Shown: positions 49,887 through 58,629 of the stretch, one piece after another | How positions within the stretch are numbered: position 1 is the stretch's first letter | Layout of the letters: each line of letters opens with the position of its first letter | DNA from: Kiritimatiellia bacterium | GTDB lineage: Bacteria > Verrucomicrobiota > Kiritimatiellia > WLWN01 | Assembly: GCA_012103575.1 (NCBI GenBank) | Contig: WLWN01000001.1 | Coordinates: 2,980,538-3,044,537, forward strand | Length of the DNA stretch: 64,000 nt | Direction: 5' to 3' | Made by a program: the position numbers and the translations under genes | The notes under the pieces: model-generated | Database searches by the model: none | Told to the model about the DNA's origin: nothing | The model's input: the letters and a program-made list of their open reading frames with translations, nothing else

Positions 49887-52754
49887 GTAAATACTAATTC
49901 AACACATAATTTCAAATTCCGTCATATTGGTCCTCGTCCACAAGAGCGAGACGAGATGCTCCAAGTCATTGGTGTGGACTCTTTGGATCAACTCATCGAT
50001 CAAACAATCCCTGAACATATTCGCCGAGAAACGACATTAGAACTTCCTGCGGCCGAAAGTGAAGCCACATTTTTAGATCGATTGAAGTCCGTTGCAGCGA
50101 AAAATAAAGTTTTTAAGTCTTTCATCGGCATGGGATATTACGATTGCCACGTGCCTCCTGTTATTCTGAGAACGGTTTTAGAAAACCCTAGTTGGTACAC
50201 ACCCTACACGCCCTATCAGGCCGAAATTTCCCAGGGACGACTAGAGGCTCTTTTAAACTTTCAAACCATGGTCACCGACCTAACGGGAATGGAGATTGCC
50301 AATGCCTCTTTGCTAGATGAAGCAACGGCAGCCGCAGAGGCAATGACAATGCTTTACCGGCTTCAAACACGAAAAAAAAAGGGGGTGAATACATTTTTTG
50401 TATCACAAGAATGTTATCCGCAAACCCTGGAAGTCCTGAGGGGCCGCGCCAAACCACTAGGTATTGAATTAGTGGTTGGGGAAATTAGTACGTGTCAGTT
50501 TGATGATCAAATTTACGGAGCCTTTGCCCAATATCCAGATGGATACGGGTGTATACAAAATCTTGAATCTTTTATTCAAGCGGCTCATGAATCCGGGGCG
50601 CTTGTGGCCGTGGCTACGGATCTTTTGGCGTTAACTCTTTTGAAACCTCCGGGAGAAATGGGAGCGGATATTGTTTTTGGCAATGCTCAGCGCATGGGTA
50701 TTCCGTTGGGTTTTGGGGGGCCGCATGCTGCTTTTTTTGCGACGCGAAAAGAATTTGCTCGGGAAATACCAGGCCGGATTATAGGTATCTCTGTGGATGT
50801 TCACGGAAAAAAGGGGTACCGCATGGCTTTACAGACCCGTGAACAACATATACGACGGGAAAAAGCAAAGTCAAATATCTGCACGGCACAAGCCCTTTTG
50901 GCTAATATGGCAGGGATGTATGCAGTTTATCATGGACCCGAAGGTCTTGAAGCCATTGCAGATCGCATTTATTGGTTAACAAAAATTTTGGACCGCGAGC
51001 TTAAAAAACTCGGGCTCAATCAGTCTAACGATTATTATTTTGATACACTAAAGATTGAATTAGAGCCTAATTCAAGTGAGCTTCTTTCGAAGATTAAACA
51101 TGAGGCCTGTAAAGCGGAAATGAATTTTCGCTATATAAAGGAGTCTTGCATTGGTATTTCTTTAGATGAAACAGCAACGCGTAACGATGTTCAAAGGATT
51201 GTAGAAATTTTTTCGAGAGCTCAAGGATCTGGTTTTCCTGATAGTGATTTTTGGAATAATGAAATCCGTGGAACAGAAAGCATCCCCAAGAGCCTAAAGC
51301 GTAAAACGCCCTTTTTAACGCATTCTGTGTTTAACGAGCATCGTTCCGAGACAGAGATGATGCGATATGCGAAACATCTTGAACGAAAAGATATTGGTTT
51401 GGACATCTCAATGATTCCATTAGGTTCGTGCACGATGAAGCTGAACGCGGCAGCCGAAATGATCCCTATTACCTGGCCAGAATTTTCAAAACTTCACCCA
51501 TTTATTCCAGAGGATCAAAAGACAGGGTTCCTTGATGTATTTGAGGATTTATGTTTTTCCCTTTGCGATATAACTGAATTTAGTCAAGTTTCACTTCAGC
51601 CAAATTCTGGAGCACAGGGGGAGTACGCTGGATTAATGGTTATTAAATCTTTTCATGAAGATCATGGCGAAAATCAAAGAAACGTTGTGTTAATTCCTTC
51701 CTCAGCACACGGAACAAACCCAGCCAGTGCTGCAATGGCTGGAATGAATGTGGTTGTAACTTTATGTGATGAACGCGGATATACAGATCTTAACGATCTA
51801 AAAGAAAAGGCAGATAAACATAAAGAAACGCTCTCATCGCTCATGATCACGTACCCATCAACGCTCGGGGTTTTCGAGGAACATATTAAAGAGATCTGCG
51901 ACACTATACATAAACATGGAGGACAGGTGTATCTCGACGGTGCGAATCTTAACGCTCAAGTTGGCCTCACTAGTCCTGCACGGGTTGGTGCGGATGTCTG
52001 TCACATTAATTTACACAAAACATTTAGCATTCCTCATGGTGGGGGCGGGCCCGGCATGGGCCCGATTGCCGTAGCAAAACACCTTGTTCCTTATCTTCCT
52101 GGACACCCAACCGTTAAAACCGGAGGAGAAAAGGCTATACACCCCGTTTCAGCAGCGCCTTGGGGAAGTGCTAGTATCCTGCTAATTTCCTATGCATATA
52201 TCCGATTATTGGGAAAAGAAGGGGTCACTGAAGCCACAAAACACGCGATTCTCAATGCAAACTACATCAAAGCCCGTTTGGAAAAAGATTATGGCGTTTT
52301 ATATACGGGAGCAAGTGGGCGTGTTGCCCATGAATTAATTTTTGATCTCCGAACGCTGAAAAAAAAGTCAGGCATCACTGAAGAAGATGTAGCTAAACGC
52401 TTAATTGATTATGGTTTTCATGCACCAACCGTTTCATGGCCGATTCCCGGAACGATGATGATCGAGCCGACAGAAAGTGAATCAAAACAAGAATTGGACC
52501 GTTTTTGTGATGCATTAATAGCCATTCGCGAAGAAATACAAGAAGTCATCGACGGAGATGCTGACCCAGAAAACAACGTGCTAAAGAATGCGCCACACAC
52601 GGCGACGACGATTGCTGCTGATAACTGGCCTCATTCGTATTCACGGGAAAAGGCGGTTTACCCTTTACCTTTTGTTAAAGAAAAAAAGTTTTGGCCAAGT
52701 ATCGGACGAATTAATAGCGCACAGGGTGACCGAAGACTGATTTGTAAACGATGA
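49887..52754 (+). CDS. gcvP: glycine dehydrogenase (decarboxylating), P-protein
   Basis: P-protein of the glycine cleavage system in the fused form, ~955 residues. It decarboxylates glycine using PLP and passes the aminomethyl group to lipoyl-H-protein. The PLP Lys is in INLHKTFSIPHGGGGPG; GPHAAFFAT, SCTMKLNAAAEM and SAHGTNPASA are typical. The conserved N-terminus FKFRHIGPR lies before the first ATG (49956), and the frame is open from 49884. AAGGA at 49875 is spaced for a start at 49887, but that codon is GTA, so the start may be mutated from GTG or ATG. If translation starts at 49956, 23 conserved residues are lost. No gcvT or gcvH is seen. Confidence 0.9.
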   Translation, partial: VNTNSTHNFKFRHIGPRPQERDEMLQVIGVDSLDQLIDQTIPEHIRRETTLELPAAESEATFLDRLKSVAAKNKVFKSFIGMGYYDCHVPPVILRTVLENPSWYTPYTPYQAEISQGRLEALLNFQTMVTDLTGMEIANASLLDEATAAAEAMTMLYRLQTRKKKGVNTFFVSQECYPQTLEVLRGRAKPLGIELVVGEISTCQFDDQIYGAFAQYPDGYGCIQNLESFIQAAHESGALVAVATDLLALTLLKPPGEMGADIVFGNAQRMGIPLGFGGPHAAFFATRKEFAREIPGRIIGISVDVHGKKGYRMALQTREQHIRREKAKSNICTAQALLANMAGMYAVYHGPEGLEAIADRIYWLTKILDRELKKLGLNQSNDYYFDTLKIELEPNSSELLSKIKHEACKAEMNFRYIKESCIGISLDETATRNDVQRIVEIFSRAQGSGFPDSDFWNNEIRGTESIPKSLKRKTPFLTHSVFNEHRSETEMMRYAKHLERKDIGLDISMIPLGSCTMKLNAAAEMIPITWPEFSKLHPFIPEDQKTGFLDVFEDLCFSLCDITEFSQVSLQPNSGAQGEYAGLMVIKSFHEDHGENQRNVVLIPSSAHGTNPASAAMAGMNVVVTLCDERGYTDLNDLKEKADKHKETLSSLMITYPSTLGVFEEHIKEICDTIHKHGGQVYLDGANLNAQVGLTSPARVGADVCHINLHKTFSIPHGGGGPGMGPIAVAKHLVPYLPGHPTVKTGGEKAIHPVSAAPWGSASILLISYAYIRLLGKEGVTEATKHAILNANYIKARLEKDYGVLYTGASGRVAHELIFDLRTLKKKSGITEEDVAKRLIDYGFHAPTVSWPIPGTMMIEPTESESKQELDRFCDALIAIREEIQEVIDGDADPENNVLKNAPHTATTIAADNWPHSYSREKAVYPLPFVKEKKFWPSIGRINSAQGDRRLICKR

Positions 52755-52790
52755 TACGGGGCTGAAATTTCATAAAACTAACTTCGTCGG

Positions 52791-52859
52791 CTCGTTCTTC
52801 TATCCCCTTTTGGCTCAAATGATTCGTGCAGAAAACAGCGTTTAGCTGCCCGATTTAGG
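52791..52859. repeat. MITE-like repeat, partial copy M6 (right end)
   Basis: From about 52791 the sequence follows the right half of the repeat (CCTTTTGGCTCAAATGATTC, then GCAGAAAACAGCGTTTAGCTG) to GATTTAGG at 52859. The left half is missing. The last codons of the following minus-strand gene lie inside it. Confidence 0.7.
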
Positions 52860-54095
52860 ATCATGGTTCTTTGGGGAGTCAAACCTTCGATCGGCACCCA
52901 CCTCACTTTGCGATGCGTGGAAGATCCTTTCTTTCCATGGGAGCCCGTGTTCATTGAGTTTTTCCATAAAAGGACGAGGGTCAAATTGTTCCATATTAAA
53001 AACGCCTTTTCCGCGCCATTTTCCAGTAAGCATAAGCATCGCCCCGATCATGGCCGGGACACCGGTCATATAGGAAACGGCTTGAGATTGGACTTCTTGA
53101 TAGCAGGTTTCATGGTCACAAATGTTATAGATATAGACCTGTTTTTCTTGGTCTCCTTTAAGACCTTTGATGAGGCATCCAATGCACGTGCGCCCTTTGG
53201 TTAAAGCTCCCAGAGAAGCGGGATCCGGTAATAAGGCTTTCAGAAATTGTAGAGGAACAATCTTTCGGCCTTTGTAGTCAACAGCGTCAATACGTGTTAA
53301 ACCAACGTTCTCTAAAACCTTGAGGTGTTTTAAGTATCGATCTGAAAACGTCATCCAAAATTGGGCACGTTGAATATTTGGAAAATGTTTTACGAGTGAT
53401 TCCAGTTCTTCATGGTACATAAGATAGATTCTATGCTCATCAACATTTTCAGGGAACGTGAAGGATTTGGATGTTGAGAGAGGGTTGGTTTCGATCCATT
53501 TTCCATGCTCATAATACCGACCCTTAGCCATGACCTCGCGGATATTGATTTCAGGATTAAAGTTGGTTGCAAAAGGTTTCCCGTGATCTCCTGCATTACA
53601 ATCGATAATGTCCAGTTCTCGAATCTCATCCAAATGCTGCTGGGCGGCCCAGGCGGTGAACACATTCGTGACTCCGGGATCAAATCCACTTCCGAGTAGA
53701 GCCATTAACCCCTTTTCTTTAAAACGTTCGTGATAGTCCCATTGCCATTGATAACAAAAACGGGCTTCGTGGGGTGGTTCATAATTAGCCGTATCTAAAT
53801 AATCGGTGCCCGTTTCTAAACAGGCTTCCATCATATGAAGATCTTGGTAGGGCAAAGCCACATTGATAAGCAGATGAGGGTTTAATTTTTTAATAAGGGC
53901 GATCAGTTGCGGGACATCATCAGCATCCACTTGTGCGGTCTCGATCGGGCGACGGATGTGTGACGCAATTCGGTTGCATTTTTCTAGTGTGCGGCTAGCG
54001 AGATAGATGTCTGAAAATATTTCTGGAACCTGAGCACATTTATGAGTAACTACGTTGCCAACGCCTCCAGCGCCTATGATAAGTACTTTTGCCAT
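52842..54095 (-). CDS. saccharopine-dehydrogenase-like enzyme, probable carboxynorspermidine synthase
   Basis: 417 residues with N-terminal Rossmann motif VLIIGAGGVGNVVTHKCAQ. Blocks such as SRTLEKCNRIA, VALPYQDLHMMEACLETG, YLDTANYEP and GSGFDPGVTNVFTAWAA match carboxynorspermidine/carboxyspermidine synthase, which condenses aspartate semialdehyde with a diamine for spermidine-type polyamines. The partner decarboxylase is not in the window. The tail DSPKNHDPKSGS is encoded partly by a degenerate MITE end, so the natural C-terminus may have been altered. Start ATG 54095; a promoter lies just upstream. Confidence 0.9.
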   Translation of the reverse strand: MAKVLIIGAGGVGNVVTHKCAQVPEIFSDIYLASRTLEKCNRIASHIRRPIETAQVDADDVPQLIALIKKLNPHLLINVALPYQDLHMMEACLETGTDYLDTANYEPPHEARFCYQWQWDYHERFKEKGLMALLGSGFDPGVTNVFTAWAAQQHLDEIRELDIIDCNAGDHGKPFATNFNPEINIREVMAKGRYYEHGKWIETNPLSTSKSFTFPENVDEHRIYLMYHEELESLVKHFPNIQRAQFWMTFSDRYLKHLKVLENVGLTRIDAVDYKGRKIVPLQFLKALLPDPASLGALTKGRTCIGCLIKGLKGDQEKQVYIYNICDHETCYQEVQSQAVSYMTGVPAMIGAMLMLTGKWRGKGVFNMEQFDPRPFMEKLNEHGLPWKERIFHASQSEVGADRRFDSPKNHDPKSGS

Positions 54096-54130
54096 GGGAT
54101 GATCCTCGACCTTTTAAAGTTTATAAAATG

Positions 54131-54157
54131 AGTATATGAGAAAAAAAGAGTTGTCAA
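54131..54157 (-). promoter_or_regulatory. sigma-70-type promoter of the carboxynorspermidine-synthase-like gene
   Basis: On the minus strand a perfect -35 TTGACA (54157-54152) is followed after 15 bases by TATACT (54136-54131). The spacing is two short of ideal. Transcription would start ~30 bases before the ATG at 54095. Confidence 0.55.
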
Positions 54158-54199
54158 GTTAGGGTCTATTCCAACATATAAGAATTTCCAGCCACGGCT

Positions 54200-54767
54200 G
54201 GTCTGCCTGTGGTGCGACCCACGTGGCGGTGTGCTTGCATACGGCCCAAAAAGTCGTTGTCTTGGGTGATGGCGCTGAATGGATTTGGAATGTTGCGCGT
54301 GTTAACTTTTCTGGGGCTACGCAAATCTTAGATTTTTATCATACCTGTGAACACCTTTATGATCTAAGCCGCTTTCTGTTCACGGGTCCTGAGCCAATCA
54401 AAAGCAAAGCAGAGAATGGAAAAAAGGTGTGAAAAAAGTGGGATTAAAAAGGTGATCACCGAACCCCGAGAACATCTCCAGATCGATCCAGATATAGACC
54501 AAGAAGAAGCGAACAACCGATTGCATTCCTTTGAGAAAATATCGACTGCATGCAGTATAAAACGTTCCAGGAGGCGGGATCTTTTATAGGATCAGGCGTT
54601 GTTGAGGCCGGTTATAAAACTGTGGTAGGACAACGGGCAAAACAGTCAGGTATGTTTTGGAGCGTTGAAGGGGCTCAGTGTATATTGTTTCTATGCTGTT
54701 GTATTGTAGGGAATATTTGAGGCTTACTGGAAAGAACAAAAAGCCGCACAATCCCTAGATTTGTAAT
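54200..54767 (+). pseudogene. ISKra4-family transposase remnant
   Basis: Frame fragments on the plus strand read VVVLGDGAEWIWNVARVNF, ILDFYHTCEHLYDL, then in shifted frames KKVITEPREHL, FIGSGVVEAGYKTVVGQRAKQSGMFWSVEGAQ and FEAYWKEQKAAQSLDL. These are the C-terminal DDE region and typical end of ISKra4-type transposases. At least three frame changes and no N-terminal half. The preceding ~60 bases (GCCACGGCTGG...CACGTGGCGG) resemble the usual text upstream in that family; a similar segment near 17430-17460 at the 5' end of the RHS gene may be another scrap. Confidence 0.7.
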
Positions 54768-54796
54768 TTTCTTGTCCCACACCCTTTACGAATGTG

Positions 54797-54902
54797 CTAT
54801 TGGAAACAGTGGCCGTCTCTGATGTGGCGGATTTTCTAACGTACCTTGCGGTGGAACGAAAGGTGAGCGCCTCGGCCCAGAACCAGGCCTTTAACGCGGT
54901 TG
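54797..54902 (+). pseudogene. tyrosine recombinase (integron-integrase-like), N-terminal scrap
   Basis: The plus strand reads LETVAVSDVADFLTYLAVERKVSASAQNQAFNAV before losing similarity. FLTxLAVERKVSAST QNQALNA is the N-terminal SAM-like core-binding signature of integron integrases and near relatives. No catalytic Arg/Tyr part is present, and no attI or attC can be named with confidence. Confidence 0.55.
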
Positions 54903-55029
54903 GTGAAGGTCGGATTAATCCATTTACACATCAGAGTACGAATATTGATAGACTACTTATATTTCACATATAGACTCAGCGGTGCTAAGTTGGAGATCAT
55001 AAAAAAGAACAACCATGGGAGGCATCGAT

Positions 55030-55758
55030 ATGAGCACAACGCACACAGAAGAAAACGGAACGGTCAATGTCCAAAATGCTGAAGAACGAGGTGTGGCCGA
55101 TTTAGGTTGGTTGAAAAGCCGCCATAGCTTCTCGTTCGGTCACTACCATGACCCAGGCCACATGGGCTTTCGAACACTGCGCGTGATCAACGACGACCGA
55201 GTGGAGCCAGGTCAGGGCTTCGGGACGCATCCGCATCAGGATATGGAGATTATTTCCTATGTCATCGAGGGTGCCGTGGAACACAAAGACAGCATGGGAA
55301 ATGGTTCTGTTGTCCGACCCGGTGATGTGCAACGGATGAGCGCTGGGACCGGAGTACAGCATAGTGAGTTCAATCCGTCTGACAAGGAGAAGGTTCATTT
55401 CCTTCAAATCTGGATACTGCCTGAGCGAAAAGGGCTCGAACCGAGTTATGCGCAGAAGCGCTTCGTCGAAGAAGACAAACTCAACCGGCTTTGTTTGGTT
55501 AGCTCCCGGGATGGTCGTAACGGGTCGGTAACGATATACCAGGATGTTGATCTCTATGCGACGGTGCTAGAGTCCGGCCATCGAATTCACCAAACGGTGA
55601 AACCGACAAGACATATCTGGGTTCAGGTCATCGACGGTCACGTCACGGTCAACGGCGCTGAACTGAGGATGGGCGATGGCGCGGCAATATCTGACGCCGC
55701 TTCATTAACGGTCGATGCGGTTACGACAACCGAATTCCTCGTGTTTGATCTCGCGTAG
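55030..55758 (+). CDS. pirin-family protein (YhhW-like bicupin)
   Basis: 242 residues of the pirin family, a metal-binding bicupin; some members oxidise quercetin and others are regulators. The metal ligands are in GFGTHPHQDMEII and GTGVQHSEFNPS, both complete. The start at 55030 (MSTTHTEENG) is 7 nt after GGGAGG; an upstream ATG in the same frame (55015) is less likely. The codon use looks more G+C-rich than that of its neighbours by eye. With an integrase scrap on one side and tRNA-Ser on the other, it may have come in on a small island. Confidence 0.88.
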   Translation: MSTTHTEENGTVNVQNAEERGVADLGWLKSRHSFSFGHYHDPGHMGFRTLRVINDDRVEPGQGFGTHPHQDMEIISYVIEGAVEHKDSMGNGSVVRPGDVQRMSAGTGVQHSEFNPSDKEKVHFLQIWILPERKGLEPSYAQKRFVEEDKLNRLCLVSSRDGRNGSVTIYQDVDLYATVLESGHRIHQTVKPTRHIWVQVIDGHVTVNGAELRMGDGAAISDAASLTVDAVTTTEFLVFDLA

Positions 55759-55889
55759 ACGATGAGCACACTCATTGTCAGTTATCTGCCCCGTGGAGAA
55801 CGTTCTTACGCTCGGCAGCTTAAGGCTTACTTCGTCTTTCAATCATGCAAAAAAGATGAGACCTGGACCGCCCGGCGAGGCGCAAAGCG

Positions 55890-55982
<93 letters not shown>

Positions 55983-56086
55983 GTATGGTTCAGCTATCAC
56001 TATTAATCTACGGTTTACGACTTGGCAAGTTGTTTGTTTTTCTTTTACTATCTAGAGCTTTTGGGGTCTTAAGATAGAGCAATATT

Positions 56087-57034
56087 ATGGATTGGAAAAA
56101 AATTTTTGATTCGGTGGGCTTAAACGGTACGTGGTGGCAGTGGCGTATGATCAAATGGGAAAATCGCTGGAATACGTGGCGGGGCCATATAAAGTCTAAA
56201 CAAGAACACGTGACTCAACACCATAAATTCTGCACGTATTGCCAAGCCCTTTTAACTCAGAACGAAGTACAGTGCCCACGATGCCATAAAAAGGCTCCGT
56301 CCTGGAACGTTCAAGTAGTCCGCCGTATATTCGGTTTAGCGATTCCTGGAAAACTCCCTGTATCGACCCTGATCTTAGTTCCTAATTTTGTGATGTTTTT
56401 ATTCATCCTGGCCATGGACGGGGGCCGTGCATTTTGGAGCCCCTCTCCCGAAACGCTTGTCGATTGGGGCGCATTAGTCCCTCCTTATTTTTTTATGGGT
56501 GATTACTGGCGCTTGATTACCTATGGCTATCTGCATTTTGGGATTATGCATATTGGTTTTAACATGTTTGCTTTGTCACAGGTAGGTGCTGTGCTTGAAG
56601 AAGAAATCGGACGATCCAGATTTTTTTCGTTATATACCCTTAGTCTAATCGGGGGCGGAGCGGCCGATTTATGGCTTCGTGGCCATGTTCCTATTCCTAT
56701 TGTGGGCGCCTCTGGGGCTTTGTTTGGTTTAATAGGTTTTGGAATCGGATATTGGCATTTTTATGGAGGGTCCCAGGGTGAAACCAATAGAAATTTTTTC
56801 CTCAGATGGGCTCTCTATGGATTTGTTTTTGGGGCCTTAATTGGTGCAGACAGTATTGCACACGGCGGAGGACTGGTTACGGGCGCTATAATTGGGTTTA
56901 TCGTCGAGCGGGAACGTACGCTTCGAGGTCAGGTAACGCAACTCTGGGATGTACTGGCAATTTCGTGTCTGGTCGCAACGTTTCTAAGCTTTGTATGGAT
57001 GATGGTGATACGGCTTACCGTTTTGCAGGGTTAA
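56087..57034 (+). CDS. rhomboid intramembrane protease with zinc ribbon
   Basis: 315 residues. A cytosolic zinc ribbon near residues 48-65 (FCTYCQALL...VQCPRCHKKAP) precedes the rhomboid core with six or so membrane segments. The catalytic Ser is in GASGALFGLIGFGIG and the His in SIAHGGGLVTGAIIG; HFGIMHIGFNMFALSQVG is the conserved helix 2 stretch. It cleaves membrane proteins within the bilayer. The stop TAA is the TTAA of an inverted-repeat element. Intact. Confidence 0.93.
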   Translation: MDWKKIFDSVGLNGTWWQWRMIKWENRWNTWRGHIKSKQEHVTQHHKFCTYCQALLTQNEVQCPRCHKKAPSWNVQVVRRIFGLAIPGKLPVSTLILVPNFVMFLFILAMDGGRAFWSPSPETLVDWGALVPPYFFMGDYWRLITYGYLHFGIMHIGFNMFALSQVGAVLEEEIGRSRFFSLYTLSLIGGGAADLWLRGHVPIPIVGASGALFGLIGFGIGYWHFYGGSQGETNRNFFLRWALYGFVFGALIGADSIAHGGGLVTGAIIGFIVERERTLRGQVTQLWDVLAISCLVATFLSFVWMMVIRLTVLQG

Positions 57035-57145
57035 CCCGCATTTCTCCTACTCTTGCGCCGAAAAGCGAAAGGGCTTCTTCTAAAGCCTCGATTTTCAGCG
57101 GGTTGCTACGTTGATCGACACAAGAGTAGGAGAAATGCGGGTTAA
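57031..57145. repeat. 115-bp inverted repeat ending both convergent genes
   Basis: Perfect 25-bp arms: TTAACCCGCATTTCTCCTAC..TTG from 57031 and the reverse complement ending TTAA at 57145, with a ~65-base centre that can form smaller stems. The TAA of each arm is the stop codon of the gene running into it (rhomboid on plus, PaaK-like on minus). It could be a two-way terminator or a MITE at a TTAA target. Confidence 0.8.
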
Positions 57146-58629
57146 GGTCGATGGTCCATTAACCGCTTTTCCTTTAATTCAGTTCCAACTCCATGCATCT
57201 CCCTCATCTCCGCTGAAGTATGGAAACAAACACGATTGGGTTTAAGTTCTGTAAGCGCTTTAAAACGTTCTGTTACGATGTGCAGCAGTTGTTCTTCGTT
57301 TTCTGTCCCTAGAGGCTCGATGTGTAATATGATCTCGTCTAGCTTCATGGGATCATCATTAATTTTGCGCCATTCAATTTGCCATGCACCAATATGATCG
57401 ACATCATCCAGCGCTTTTTCGAGTTCATTAAAATCGACTAAGGTTCCTTTAATTTTTCCTAGACGCATTTCTTTGATGTCGGATCGACGCGAAATATTAC
57501 CCATAAGACGCGGCATACGTCTTTTGCAATAAGGGCAGACATCGTAGACCAAGCCTCCGTCAATGATATCGCCGGTGCGATAACGCACCGTCGTTCCTCG
57601 AGCGTTTAGGGGTGTGAAAACGAGCTCGCCCGGTTGCCCGTCAAGTTGGACCTCGCCGCTGTCTGGATCAATCACTTCGAATAAACCCAAATCAGGATAC
57701 AAATGATACCCCCCGGATTCCGATTCTAAAGGGTGAGGACACTCACCCCAGGCCATTTTACTTTCAGTAAACCCGTACGTGGCGACAACAGAAACATCTG
57801 TAGAGCCTAGTTGCTGAGCAAGATATGTGAGTTTTCGGCGCATACCCGCGGGTACTTTTTCGCCTCCTAAAACCAAGGATTGTAATGTTTCAAACCGCTT
57901 TCCCTCTTGAACGGCTTGGTTCAGGATATGATAAAGGAACGTGGGTATACCGATGATCCCTGTCGGCTTTACGCGGTCCATAAGGCGAATATTTCCGTCG
58001 GTCCCCATGACTTTTCCATCTCCAGTGCTGATCGAAAAGACGCCTGCCTCTTTGCAGGAATAGTAGGTTTGCCAAAAAGCCAAGTGAGGGGCAAAGGGAA
58101 ACATGTTCAGCAAGCGGTCTTCGGGTCAGCCCCAAGGACACGGACAAGTCTGCCTCCTCCCAAAGCTAGATTATCTAAATCATGTCTTGTATAGAGAAAC
58201 GGAATAGGCTCGGCAGAACGCCCCGTTGTGCTGGTCAGTGTTAAGGGGCGGTATTCTTTCGCGAACTCCGCTTTGACACGTTGCCGCCCTCGTAGAACGG
58301 CACGGAAGACCGTACCAGGTCGTTTTTTTTAAGACGCTTTCGTCAGGAATCAAGACAAAATCTCTATTTCGATCAGGATCTTCTTGTGCGTCTAGTAAAT
58401 CTTTTTTCGAGGTAAAAGGAATTTTTTGGAGATCTTGGATAGAGCGAATATCTTCAGGCACGAGTCCTTCCTGTTTAAAGAGGGCTTGATAGAATGCAGA
58501 AAAAGGGATGACGTAGTCACGGAGATAGCGATGCAAAAGAACGCCTTGTCCGCTCAGAAGATCTTCTCGGTTTAATTGGTCCCATTTTTGTCTAAGTCTT
58601 TTCCGATGCATGTTCTTGTGATGTTCCAA
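57142..58629 (-). pseudogene. phenylacetate-CoA-ligase-like (PaaK/CapK) adenylate-forming enzyme, frameshifted
   Basis: From 58629 the first frame reads KIPFTSKKDLLDAQEDP, then breaks at the T8 run 58323-58330; with one base fewer the text becomes KKRPGTVFRAVLRG and continues LGGGRLVRVLGADP. A second shift near 58125 leads to LLNMFPFAPHLAFWQTYY, GIPTFLYHILNQAV, VATYGFTESKMAWGE and RTGDIIDGGLVYD, ending at 57142. These are blocks of PaaK/CapK-type AMP-forming ligases. The N-terminus overlaps the end of the patatin/NTE gene, so the two were an operon. Substrate unknown; a role in acyl activation for lipid turnover fits. Confidence 0.75.
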
